From contig ARYC01000359.1 of NCBI GenBank assembly GCA_000711775.1, positions 1-64,000 of the forward strand: a stretch of DNA of 64,000 bases, read 5' to 3'. The stretch is from Oxytricha trifallax (taxonomy: Eukaryota > Ciliophora > Spirotrichea > Sporadotrichida > Oxytrichidae). Both the position numbers and the translations under genes were made by a program. A model generated the notes under the pieces. The model did not search any database, was not told the DNA's origin, and saw only the letters and a list, made by a program, of their open reading frames with translations. This document shows, piece by piece, positions 10,700 through 22,039 of this stretch (the stretch's first letter is position 1; the number at the start of each line of letters is the position of its first letter).

Positions 10700-12522
10700 T
10701 GAATTTCGATTAATTAAATTGTGCTGTTCGATTAAATTTATAAATTACATTTGTTAATTTAATATATTACTGTTAAATATGAAGTTTTAATTTCCTCAAG
10801 TTTGTTATATTTTGACAATATTGAATATATATGATGAAATTGAGCTCATTTATATATAATGAGACAGGTCTAGGGTTGTAGACTACAATTGCCTGATTAT
10901 TATAAAACCTTAAAGATCATTTAAGAAATGATGATTAAAGTTAAGAAAAGTTCGATGAAAAATTAATTATTATTGGCTGAAAATTAATATAAATGCCTAA
11001 AATCAAATTTAAACAATTTGATAGGATTATTTTATAAGGAAGATTAGTCGAGCTAATAGTTTTAATAATTAACCCAAACATTATTAATTTACGGCAATAA
11101 TAATTAATTCTTAATCTAATTGTACTTAACTCCAGTCTTCTTATCTTATTGATCTATGGGGTTTAATTGCAATAGGACAGTTTGTTTTTGAATTCAATAA
11201 TTTATTAGTTTAAAATACAAGACTTAAACAAATCCAATTAAATTAAAGAAGATTAATACAGATATTCACACTTTAGTCAGTCTTTCCACCTGTCATTGAC
11301 GTTATTATTAATATTTACAGAGAAACTCCTCTTCTAGGATGCAAGTACACTTGAATTATCAATAGAAGCAAGAGCAATGCCTATAGCAATAAGAAAATCA
11401 GAGGCACTGAATTAAAATCCAAAACGCCCTTTTATATTTTGATTTATTAATTATTTTAAGATCAAAATTATTTTATGACACTTGATTTTTAGAATATTTA
11501 TTGGTTTTAAAATCAAAGTTTATGTTAAAATATTGATATTTAAAGTCTGTAGTAATTGATTTAGCTAAAATATAAGATTAGAGTTATTAAACTAGTCTCT
11601 GATATATTGTAACTTTTATAATTTTTTTTATATTTCCTCACTCACTTACAAAATCATTTTCTTCTATGCCTTGATAAAATTGAAGTTGGAAGCTTTTTTG
11701 AACCTCTATTTAATATTACTTAGTTATTTATTAACGATATCTCACTTTATTTCAAGTAAAATGAATCTTTTTTATGTTTGTTCTTTTCTTTTTAAATTTA
11801 ATAAGCATTAATCCAATTAAGTATTAATGTGTTTTTGATATTTAATTTCATTTTTTATAAAGCTATGGTTTCTTTAATGCTAAACTAAACTTAGTAATTT
11901 AGAGTTTATAATAAATTTTTGAGACTCTAAATATATTTAACTTATAATTTATAATGAATAGCGTGAGTTTCACAAAAAAAATCATAATTTTACTTTAATA
12001 TAACTGTACTTTCTGTATGTACTAAAAGAAATAACTCTATTTTCTAAATTTAATTACCATATAATATGATATTCCATTCTTTATTTTATTCTAGCTAAAA
12101 ACTTTTCATAGATATTTTGCTTAGGAATATGGAGACATAAAATGGAAAAAGCCCCATCCTTGAGTATAATTTGTTTAGTTATATTAAACATAATGCTGCT
12201 GGAAATATATTCTTCAATTAATTATATATTTAGTGGAATCCTTTAAAAATTTAATTAACTAAAGAAATATAGATTTATCAATTGCATCTGGAGATTATTA
12301 AACAACCAAGTATAAGTATTGTAATTAATAATGGAAATTATAAAGATCATTTAATATAATAAGGAAAAATTAAAAAAAAATTACAGATGTTCAAAAATTG
12401 TCTCAAAATTTCCCATACGCTCACTTAAACAACGGAATAATAAACCGAAATCTCTTAATAAAATGCGCGTTAGTTGAAGACTTTATCAATATAAATTAAT
12501 TCATCTATTGAAAAAGATTTTT
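9191..12522. other. AT-rich non-coding stretch with decayed material
   Basis: No gene can be supported. An AT microsatellite lies at about 10663-10695. A short coding-like island near 11321-11410 has Gln-type TAA/TAG use but no clear partner pieces. The stretch ends in another G4T3-type tract at 12523-12530 followed by AATGC, so it may be an old TBE-type element. No element gene is recognisable in it. Confidence 0.4.
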
Positions 12523-12530
12523 GGGGTTTG
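12523..12530 (+). repeat. Telomere-like tract followed by AATGC
   Basis: GGGGTTTG then AATGC, the third such right-end-like tract. It lies 3.38 kb after the one at 9150, which itself lies 3.31 kb after the one at 5844. Confidence 0.45.
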
Positions 12531-12730
12531 AATGCTTCATAATTATTTTCATGATTTCTTTCGCCACAATGAAACGCCACGTTTTGAATCAACACCTTAA
12601 AAACTATTCATTAATTGTTTAAGAGTTTTATTATTAAATAAAACTAGAATACTTTTGGTCAATAATTACACTCAAATAATAAGACAATGAATAAATTAAC
12701 TTTCTTATATATATAAAGATATATATATAT

Positions 12731-12857
12731 AAACCCCAATACGTATGTACACATAGAATTTGTAAGTTGATAAAAAGTTTTAAGTATATCGATAAATAAG
12801 GAAATTTAAAAGGACAGAATTTAACTTAATTTGAGGGAGCCGATCTCGAGAATGCAA
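12731..12857 (+). repeat. Left copy of a 127-bp inverted repeat
   Basis: It matches the reverse complement of 27067-27193 over all 127 bases without gaps, with one difference (C/T within GAGGGAGC[C/T]GATCTCGAG). The outer edge begins AAACCCCAATACGTA, so telomere-like C4 sequence faces outward, as in TBE terminal repeats. Just outside is a TA microsatellite. Confidence 0.9.
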
Positions 12858-13504
12858 AAAGAAGGGCTGGCACTATCACGGCTCTTACAAAGTATGAATA
12901 TGATTAGATTAATATGATTAGATTGGTGTGATTTTTAATTTTAAGTTCAGAGCAGTTTGAAATCCAGTAGGTTGTCGGGGCCGTTCTCGAGATTTTTCAA
13001 CATTGGTATAGTATTATACCGGTCTGACCTCTATAATCCAGTGCTTTGGCTTAAGCCAAAAAGCATTTTTGAGGGTCAAAACTGAAGACCCAAATTTTCG
13101 ATTTCGGGTGCCATTAACTTCTAGATATTCTCGTCTTCACATTTCTACTGGCCATTATTCAGTTATGGACGGGGAAAGGTTTGAATTTCGAAAGTTGCCG
13201 CGGATTTCGACATTTTTCAAAAAGCCAATTTTGGGTTTTGCCCATCTTGAAAATTCCTAAAATATATCACAGCTCTTCAACCACCCACCTCCAGGCAACT
13301 CTAAGCTACTCGTTTAATGAGTTATAGTGAATAATCATTATTTGTCTTGGTTTGGCAGTGAGTCAGCCATAAATCCGGAGGATATAAGCAAAAGAGTGTT
13401 TTTTCATATAGTTAAGGATCAATAATCCAGTCGAAATTTTAATAATCCAGTGGTTTAATAGTAAAATCCAGTCGAATTAATCATTAAAATTAAGCATAAA
13501 TCAG
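12858..13504. promoter_or_regulatory. 5' region of the SecA-like gene
   Basis: A 650-base stretch somewhat richer in GC than its surroundings. The segment AATCCAGT recurs at about 12960, 13031, 13424, 13445 and 13468. An ORF at 13069-13260 is open but has no family signature and no splice into the gene. I treat the stretch as upstream, possibly regulatory, sequence. Confidence 0.3.
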
Positions 13505-16500
13505 ATGAATCCAGCCACTGGATTTTAGAAAACCTCTGAAATCGATCTTCAATAACTTTTGAATGCGAGTGCTGGTAAGCTTAAATCTTCGATATTATCT
13601 TCTATTTAGAAGGTATAAATAATTTGCAAGTGCCGCAGGAGGCACCCGATTAGTCAAACTCAGATTGGATTTTTGAAAATCATCAAGCCAATGGAAATTT
13701 TGAAGAAAATTTTAAAGCCAAGGGCATTAAGTGTGAGTATTAAAATGCGCAAGACAGCGATAAAATCAACCGCGCTAAAGAATTTCTGCAATAAAATAAC
13801 TATAACTTGAAAATGCTGCTGTAGCAGGCGGATTTTGCAGCATATAATAAAACTTTTGATTTTAAGTAGTATGTGAGAAAGTATATAAATAACAAAAAGC
13901 CAAAGAAGATCAAGCACAGCCATTAGAGTAAATCCGTGGTATCATAGCCTCTAGATGTTACTGCTGCTATCGAAGAGATTAAGGAGAGTGAATAAGCTAC
14001 GAATCTCAGCTTTGCAAGTGATTAAAATCAAAATAAAGAACCCTTACCTCAACTCTTTATTAACTATGGCTCGATCATTGGCCATGAGATTCTCATAAAG
14101 CACTTCGAAAGTTTCAAGAATTCTTAATATTATTAAAGATCTTGCATTTTGCAAGAAATAGTTACTCGAAACACCCAGTCACTTTTCTCCTTCCTAAGCA
14201 ATTTTGAGAACGTTAGTGACCAGAAACTAAGCAAGAACTTGTTCTCATTGCTCGTGGATTTAATTTAGAGCAATATTAATTTAGATGAAGACTCAAAGCC
14301 ACGTATCCTTTTAGCTGCTCTTGGTTATTATATGGGAGAAAGAGTATAAATCGAAGATGAATTAATTCAAGAATCAATCTTATTATTAATTCGCTCACCT
14401 AATACGAGACAAGCTCTAGGTTTAGCGAACTTTGTATTCTTTAATTCAGTTGCAGCATTCACTAAACAGCTTGCACCAGTGCAGAAATTGGATTCTACTC
14501 TCCCCTATATTATACAATTAATGGGTTAAACTTGGTAATTATTCGCAGTCGACTCTCAAGTTTAAAAGCTAATACCTACTTCATTCTTTATCTTGAATGT
14601 GCCTTTCATGACTCTACTCAAGCAAGACTGTGGCTTGCACTTAATAAGAGACATACCTGTAGAATACACAGAGTACTTCGTAAGAATTTGTGCTCTCTCT
14701 TGCTCTCCTACAGTTGAAGCTCTCAAAGATTATATATCAATTACTAGGGCTACTTTCTTACAGAAGTAAGAGGTTATTGATTCAAACACTATGGTTTACT
14801 TTATGAAAGGCCTTGCATAAAGGCTGCAGAGCAGAGACGAGCAGTGGGTAGGCAAAGTAGAGCAGTTCAAGAAGCTTCAGCAGCAAATCATAGAAGCTTA
14901 AATTGAAAAGAATGTGAGTGTGAGCAACAGCATTATTGAAAATTGCCTTAATGGCGACTGCTCTGAAATTCAAAGAATTTTACACTTACCCAAAAATATG
15001 GAAGCTTTCTCTGATAAAACAATTGTAGACTTACTTCAACTCTTTGAGAACGCTAATATCTCGCACATCTTAGCTCGTGCTTTCAATTCATAGCCAAGGA
15101 ATGAAAGGTTAAGTGTAAGTAATGACTTAGAAAAGCTGCAGCAAAATCTTGGCTTTAAGTTATATAGTTCTCAAATTTTGTGCATTAACTATATTTGCGA
15201 AAACTTGCACGCAAACCATTTAATACATTTTGGTATTGGTAATGGCAAGACCTTGATCTGCGTTGCGTTAGCCATTCTTATAGCTCTTAAAACGAAGCTA
15301 TCCGTAATCATAGTTGGCAAGAATGAGCACTTAGTGCAGAGAGATTACCAAAAATTTCAAAAAGTTATCAGTGCAATGGAACTTGATTCAAACCATAATT
15401 TCTTTGCAAAAAGTACAGGCATTTATTTTTTCACTCAACCACAACTCAAGAAACAAATGAAGGCTGCTAAATTCATGAGTGTGTGGCACGATAGCATCGT
15501 GCTTGTTGATGAATACGACTGGATTCTCTTCGATGGCTCCGCTGACAACATTATAAACCAACTAAATTTTTACAAGCAAGCAAGAAGTATTATTGGATTT
15601 TCAGGAAGCCATCTTTCTTAAGGTGAAGAAAATTGTCTTAGTTTAGCATTGCATAGCACACCTGTAGTATTCCCTACCCTTGATAAACTGTAAGGAAATA
15701 AGAAAACTTAGTTACCAGACTTGCTCATAAGTTCAAATCAAGGAGATTACTTACAAAGAATCAAGGAAATCATAAAGGATTAAGTAGCTGTTTCACCAGT
15801 TTTAATAGTGGCTTCAACAAATTACAGTGCTATTGAAATAGGTTTAAAGAAATCCGATTTTGATTTCATTAGTTTCAACCACTCCCAAGCGACTGCAATT
15901 GAATCTGTGCTTGAAGGCAGGTATTTAATGAGAAATGCAAGCAAAAACTACGGGGTTTACTTGCTCAACGAGCCACAGGGGAGAGGAACAGATATCTAAA
16001 CTAATGATGAAATCGATTAAAATGGTGGTTCATATTTAATTATCGCTGATGTTTTCTCACAAAGATCTGAAGAATAAATCATTGGTAGAATTGGGAGACT
16101 TAACACTAAAGGCAGGTGGCAGCGAGTATTATATAAGCAAGCTTCTAAAGATAGTGCAGAGCAGCTGCTTATAGTTGAAAAGAAAGAGATAGAGCTTATA
16201 CTTGCTCGCAAGCACAATTAAGTATAATCAATTTTATAAAATCGATTAGAAGCAATGGAAAATTTTATTGAATAAAACCAGGTGCCTTAAGAATAAATTT
16301 CTGCAGAGCTTTCAAACGAATAGGAGCAAGATAATATTGTAAGAGAAATCGTTCAACATATTGTATCTCTCACTGAGAAAGCTTACAGTGAAGCAAGCAA
16401 CCCAGCAGCAGTAGTGAAGCAAGATAATCCCTGATCCAAATTCTCGTTAAAATTCTTATTAATAACTATTTAATAATTAATTAAAAAATCTAATAAAACA

Positions 16501-19500
16501 TGAAAGCCCTAGACTTGCCTGATAAAGTTGTTGAAATTATTTTACTATTAAGATTTCATACAAAGTCCCCAACTCTTAGTTCTCAAGTTTATGAAACCTA
16601 TGATTAAATATCAAAATTAATTAAGGTATCAAAATGCATTGTAAGAAAGATATGGTTAATTGAAGCTGAAGGAAGAATTGTTTAACATTAGAGAAAACTA
16701 GGAATTTTATAATCTTTAAGCCCTACGCAAGTTGAGTTCTTAACATCTTAAAACTAATTATAAAAATAATAACATCTCTCAATAAAAGCAAGAGTTGATT
16801 TATTTAACAATGAGTTTGAGGGGTTTAAACTCAATTCTTACTATGTTCGTAAATTATTCAAAATAAATGGAATCAACCATAAGAAAGTCAAGAAAAAATA
16901 TTATTTATCAGAATAAAAAAAGTTTAAAATCATGAATGAAAGAATATTAAAATTTAGACAACTACTGAGCATAATATAATAATAATAAAAGGTTATTTTT
17001 ATTGATGAAATAATCTTCAAACCTTTTAGTTAGAAATTCTAAGCTTGGTCTAATAGATATTAAAACGTTTATTTAGAATAATAAGGAATATAACATTCAA
17101 CAATAGCAGTAATTGTATGCATTAGTTTTGATTTTGGATTGGAGTATTATTATTCATAAGTCAAATCAATTAAAAAGCAAGATTTCTTGGAGTGCCTTGG
17201 TGGCTTAAGTTATTATTATAAAGACCAATAATTAACTTTATTTATGGATAATTTGTACTTGCACAAATGTTAGGAAGTACAATAATTTGTCAAGTAATAA
17301 AATTGGAATATAATTTATAATGCTCCATATTCTTCAGAGTATCATTGTCTTGAAGAATTCTTTTCATTGGTTAAACGAAGGTATAGATATTAACTATAAA
17401 AACTTAACTTCAAGTTTACCAAGAAAAGGCACCTTGATCTAATAAACGATTGCATAGAATATGTTTCTCAACAATAAATATAATCAATTATAACAAGATA
17501 CTATAAAATACTTGAAAAGTTTGTTGATGATTGTAAACAAGAGTGAGAATTATTGATAAAATTAATATTTAAATTGTCTAATTAAAATCAAATATTAAAC
17601 TAAAACTTTTTGGCACTATCTCTCATCTCTAAAGAAGTGTTGTCATCGAATTATTGTTGCATATTTTAATTTTCTTCAACCTTATAATTAACCTGCAAAT
17701 CAAATTGCTTTCTTTTCTTAGTCATTTATCTCTTTGATTTTGATTGTACTTTGAGCAACGCAGTTCCTCTGCCCTTATGTTCTACAAATTAAAGTTTAAA
17801 TTTATTTTATATATTACTTGAAAAGAAAGGTTCTTGTTAAATAGCTTCATAAATTTCATCTTTTATTGCAATCGCCTATTATTACTAGTAATTTATTTCA
17901 CTTTAATTTCTCAACCTGTTTTGACCTTAAATCAAATTTTGTAAGTATTAGGGTGCTATAGTACCAACCACCTTAAAAAAGAAATCTCTTTCAGGCAATT
18001 TTTTTTCATCTTAATAATAGTTTAAATGTCTAAGAATGTTGTTATCGTTTTTTATTTAATTTAGAATATTTTCAATCTTTAGCTCTGGATAGTGAGGGAC
18101 TTGTAAATCTATTATATCTTTCTATTTAATGAGAAATTTAGCCCCTTGTAAATAATCCTTAATAAATCTCATTGAAGTATTTTTGTATTAAGGGAGGCAA
18201 AACCCCTCTAATAAATTAATTAAATAGAAATTATCATACAATGGAATTTGAGAAAAGTATACCAATCATACTTTGATGTCAATTTACTTTGTAAAGTTCT
18301 TGCATCTACAGCTTTAATGTTTCTCTGCTTAACTTCTTCTATTCCTTCCATTCTTGTTAGAATTGTCTTTAATTACGATTGAAATTAAAAAATTACAATT
18401 AAGAATTTAGAACATTCTTTTATAGGTTGTGGCACTCAAGTTTGTGGATAATAAATTATTATTTTGTTGCTAATAATATAATTTATGTCCATTCAGGAAT
18501 TAAGTCAAAATCTAATTAAACTTAGTAAAGTTTTATTAATTGTTATAACGAATCCTTAATCAAGCAACTTAAACTATCATAAAAATTATAAAAATTGGGG
18601 GTTTATAGAGATTTGCAAATGTTTGCTTCTGTAAAGTTTTCTTGTTTAAAGTTGCAAATAAATAAAAAATTTAGAATAGTTAAGCATTTTATATCTATTA
18701 ATAATTGAGAACCTAGCTTATAGTAGAGATTTTATTTAGATTGTATATTTATTTTTTATACTTGTATTTATATTATTTTAAAGCTTCATCACCAACATTT
18801 AAAATGTTGGCGATGCATCGCCAACTTAATAAATGTTGGCGATGAAGCAAAATATTATTATAATTAAAATTAATACCCTTTTCTTTTTTAATCTACAACA
18901 GTACTTACTTTCCACTAATATTTATAATTCATAATTGAAATGTTTACAATCTAGAAACCAAAGCAACCTACAAAGTAATAGCAACTAATCAACAGTCAGA
19001 AGAAAAGTGTCACAAACTTAGATGGTGTTCAAGACTATGAAGTTACTGAAGAGAAATTTATAAGTTGGTGCAAATAAACAAAGAAAAACCCAGATCAAAC
19101 CTAAAAGCCAAAAATGCTAATATAATGTGATATTTGTAAAAATTACAGAACTCCTCCTGAATTTCGAGGTTGCCAATACAGACACTTAAAGAAGCCAAAT
19201 AAATACTAAAAGTTTACAAAAATTGAAGGGAAATATTAGTGCAAAATTTTTAATTGTACATTTCAGCCTTGCTTAAAGAGAGAAGTTTTAATAAAACACT
19301 ATATGAGCCATGCAAAGCTAGAATTAGAATCACATGGGATTAATTTAAAGGTAATAATAATTTTATATTAATTATAATGTAGTTATTTTTGAATAAAAAT
19401 GAACAAGAGACATTCAATAAAATTGAGAATTTTAATTAACGATAAATTGAACGAGACTACTATGAATAATTTAAGGATAAATTAATTTACGATGAAGAAG

Positions 19501-20949
19501 AAACTGGAAATAACAATAATTAAGAAATTATAAATACAATGACAATGGGCCTTACAGATAATAGTATTAAGTCAGAATAAATTCAGGTTAACAAAAAACT
19601 CTTAAACCAATTTCTGAACGAGAGCCTTTTCAAAGAAATAGGGTATATAATTTAGGAGTCTTATAAACTGGGAGTTTTGGTTGAGAAAAATTCGTAACTT
19701 GAAAAATAAATCAGAGAGTCAGACTATGTTTTTAGGAAATTTAGTATTGAGTAATTAAAAACAATCTAATAATAAAGAGAATAACTTTGGAATGAATTTA
19801 AGTTCAAGTCAAGCTTTACTAAAATCAAGTTATAATATCAAAACACTCTACTTGGGATTCAGATCGACGAAGATGACTTGATAGAATTATCAAGAAATTA
19901 TTAAACCAATTATAAACAGGTTCTTAAAGAAAAGTATTAAAAAGAATAATTAAGGTTGACTCTTTTTGGAATTTATGAAGGATTAAAAGAATTGCATGAT
20001 AATTAAATTTGCCATAGAGATTTAAAACCAGAAAACATCTTAATATAATTAGACCCAGATTATTAAGTATTTATTGGAAGCTACAATTTTGCAATATACT
20101 CGAATGATTAATCAAATTCAAAAGCTAATCCATAAAATTCTTACATTAACTCATCTTTACAAATTTCAAGCGGATCTTATTTTTGGGATATCTACTCATT
20201 TGGTTTGATTATACTTGAGACCTTGCTGGACAAGCAACAATTTAAAAAAATTACAAAAAAAAAATAAGATTTTAAGAATAATCTTGAATAATATTTGAGC
20301 AAGAAGGGTTTAGATAAAGAATTGGAGATAATTATAAGAAAAATACTCATTTTGGAAGATCACACAACCAGTATCAGAGAAGTTGGAGAGAGCTTATTTA
20401 AATAATTTAATAAAAAGTGATAATTAATTACAATAAGAATTTTAACGAGAATTTGGATCAGTGAATCTTGAAGAAGAAAAGGAGCCTTAATAAATTGAAG
20501 AATAAGGTGAATAAAGTAAGTTGGGTTTTTATAAACCTTCTCTCATAGAGCTTATTGAATAGAAGATGAGTTAAAACCCTGTGCTTCAAGATAAACCATT
20601 CGAGCAGGTATAGCAATTGGTGCACAGGAGTTTAAAGCGGTAGCACCATGAAATTACTAAGGCTCAAAGCAGAGAGAGATCCAAAAGTAAAAGCAGTTCT
20701 GCAAGTTCAAAGAGAAGATTATTGAAAGGTTAACAAAAGCTTGACTTAATCAAAGAATAAAATAAGACTTGAGAGTTGGTTACTCGTCGCAGTGCTAGAG
20801 ATAAAACATTCACTTGCACTTATACAGAGCTGCCAGAGAGTGAAGAGACAATGGAAAGATGGTTGAAGGCAGCCTCGAGTGAGAGAAGGCACTTTAAAAG
20901 CGACATAAACCATAGAAATTCAGAGAGAAAACCAAGATTAAGAATATGA
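13505..20949 (+). CDS. SecA-like DEAD motor ATPase, interrupted by a 4-kb transposon IES
   Basis: Segments 13505-13574, 13610-16425 and 20464-20949 join to 1123 codons ending in TGA. The first gap is a 35-bp intron. The second is the TBE-family element, removed at the pointer AATC. The motor region covers about residues 560-860. It has Walker A GIGNGKTLICVAL (near 565), a Walker B-like VLVDEYDWIL (near 657), GFSGSHL, GRGTDI (near 813) and QIIGRIGRLNTKG (near 846). GRGTDI and the GRxGR motif are typical of SecA rather than of common RNA helicases. The first 560 residues look helical with no recognised domain. The tail is rich in Gln, Lys and Ser. I infer a SecA-like NTPase of ciliates with unknown role; a protein-translocation function is not shown. 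It is convergent with the gene at 21043-21848, 93 bases apart. Confidence 0.8.
16500..17546 (+). CDS. TBE-family DDE transposase (42-kDa type)
   Basis: One uninterrupted frame of 348 residues starts at ATG 16500 (MKALDLPDKVVEIILLL) and ends in TGA. The N-terminal 140 residues include helix-turn-helix-like segments. Catalytic motifs are VIFIDEIIFKPF (first Asp), LTLFMDNLYLHKC (second Asp) and YHCLEEFFSLVKRRY (Glu), with DD34E spacing for the last pair. The length fits the roughly 42-kDa transposase of TBE elements. Many Gln codons are TAA/TAG, so it can only be translated in the ciliate. It begins about 70 bases inside the left terminal repeat and is convergent with the 22-kDa-type gene. All three catalytic residues are present, so it may be active. 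In Oxytricha, TBE transposases are implicated in genome rearrangement. Confidence 0.88.
17588..18351 (-). CDS. TBE 22-kDa-type protein, probable frameshift
   Basis: The start is ATG at 18351 (MEGIEEVKQRNIKAVDARTL) and the stop is TGA at 17588-17590. The frame breaks once near KYDWY. The following part reads YDNFYLINLLEGF, FIKDYLQGAKF, LPERDFFFKVVGTIAPQYL and a basic tail (KSKRQMTKKRKQ). The total span of 764 bases is not a multiple of three, which agrees with one indel. A small deletion near GATTGGTATAC is the simplest explanation. It is homologous to the gene at 6185-6974. The role of this conserved TBE protein is unknown to me. The basic tail would fit nucleic-acid binding, but that is inference. 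Confidence 0.75.
18783..18848. repeat. Nested palindrome in the element's divergent promoter region
   Basis: GCTTCATCACCAACATTT (18783) pairs with AAATGTTGGCGATGAAGC (18831-18848). Between them is a perfect 20-base palindrome, GTTGGCGATGCATCGCCAAC (18806-18825). The repeat lies between the divergent 22-kDa-type and zinc finger/kinase genes. It could bind an element-encoded protein or control transcription. Confidence 0.65.
18940..20420 (+). CDS. TBE zinc finger/kinase-like protein (57-kDa type)
   Basis: Exons 18940-19350 and 19383-20420 join across a 32-bp intron (GTAATA...TGTAG) to 482 residues plus TGA. That agrees with the 57-kDa size of the TBE protein. Near residue 60-120 lie CDICKNYRTPPEFRGCQYRH and a C2H2-type finger, CKIFNCTFQPCLKREVLIKH followed by YMSH. 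The C-terminal domain is kinase-like, with ELHDNQICHRDLKPENILI and DIYSFGLIILETLL. The DFG position reads GSYN, so the metal-binding Asp is missing and the domain is probably a pseudokinase. It is the last gene before the right terminal repeat, and its stop lies 11 bases from that repeat. Confidence 0.85.
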
Positions 20950-21042
20950 GATTTATCTTAATTTTTTAAAGAAATTCACCATATTCAAGTCTTTGCTATT
21001 AATAGCGTATAGAGAATCGTGGAGGAATAGAAGCAGCAGCAC

Positions 21043-21848
21043 TCAATGTCTCATGTTTGGAGATTGATTTTGCATGTTCTACAGGTTACCATCTTGCATA
21101 AACTACTCTTTCATCTTGCGTAAGTCAAGCAACTCACTTTCCATATTATCATGTTATTGCTTCAACTTTTTAGTTTACTGCAAGAATTCTTGCTTATCTT
21201 ATTTCAAAGCATCTTCATAATCCTTTACCTCCTCTAACTATTCACGGGTTCTCTTTCTTTTAGATGAATCCTTAACGAGATTCACAGCCTTACCTCGCTC
21301 AGCTACACAAGAAATTAAGAGAGAGTAAACTTACTGCTAAAGTTAAGGCATCTGCTGAGAGCGTCCACGAACTCGGGTCTCATTTCTATAACGAGATCTC
21401 TATTTTACTCTAGCTTTTCTCTTCGTTAGAGCATTGCATCATGAATCATCTGGGAGACACCGTCGGTGTCTAGGGTGAAGAGCAAATCGCAGATCCATTA
21501 TCTGTCAAGGTGGACCCAATCTCGTTCTTCAGGCAAGTATTGCAGCAGTCTTGAAGACCCTCTTGCATAATCGAGAAAGTCTTGAACTGTAAGTCCATCG
21601 ATTTGAGGCACTGCTGACACTTTAACTGCGTCTCTTCTTACGTACTATATTAACAGTTACAGGATTAAGCTAGGGGTTACGTCTTTCTCTGCTCTTATGA
21701 TTTACTTAAGGAAATAAATGTTGGTGGAGTCCGCTTTTGGTAAGAAAGCGTGGCAGTCTTGGGCAAGAAAGTTGTATAGCTCTTTCTTACTTTTGCACTT
21801 CTGGGCGAGTTCTGAAACATTGATGCCAGTAAGTTACTATTGGTTCAT
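21043..21848 (-). CDS. Unknown protein with basic/coiled-coil C-terminus
   Basis: The start is ATG at 21848 (MNQQQLTGINVSELAQKCKS). A 32-bp intron lies at 21303-21334 (GTAAGT...TGTAG). The stop is TGA at 21043-21045, giving 257 residues. Residues 1-170 look helical and folded (DFLDYARGSSRLLQYL, DLLFTLDTDGVSQMI). Residues 175-250 contain a basic patch (KDSSKRKRTREQ) and then heptad-like coiled coil (EFLQQTKKLKQQHDN). I do not recognise the family. It is tail-to-tail with the SecA-like gene, separated by 93 bases. This would suit a two-gene macronuclear chromosome. It is divergent from the transposase starting at 22040. Confidence 0.75.
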
Positions 21849-22039
21849 TAAACTTTAAAATTAAGGTGCCTTAAACCATTTTATATAGGTCAATTTTGAT
21901 TCAGGAAGACACTACCGTTACTAAAATCAGAGAGTGCTTTTCATAATAATGAAATCGTACCAGCACGATCCAATTTCCGCTAGCGGAATTCTTACCAGCA
22001 CCAACACAATTCATTATAATTAAATTTAAGAATCCATTG
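21849..22039. promoter_or_regulatory. Divergent promoter region with perfect palindrome
   Basis: This is 191 bases between two divergent starts. It contains the perfect 14-base palindrome TTCCGCTAGCGGAA at 21975-21988 within a locally GC-rich patch. A factor-binding site is plausible but not shown. Confidence 0.4.

Larger units (their letters stand above)
16426..20463 (+). mobile_element. Three-gene TBE-family transposon acting as an IES
   Basis: The element is 4038 bp with one pointer copy. AATC occurs at 16426-16429 and 20464-20467, and collapsing the two restores the SecA-like frame exactly. Terminal inverted repeats start at about 16432 and end at 20460. They begin TGATCCAAATTCTCG and match perfectly for 29 bases. 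The ends carry no C4A4 tract, unlike canonical TBEs. Inside are the 42-kDa-type transposase (+), the 22-kDa-type gene (-) and the zinc finger/kinase gene (+). The first TIR codon would put TGA in the host frame, so the host gene depends on removal. Only the 22-kDa-type gene looks damaged, so insertion may be fairly recent. Confidence 0.88.

Noticed and set aside
10554-10757. 67-residue ORF
   Set aside because: Spans the AT microsatellite and gives a Tyr-Ile run.
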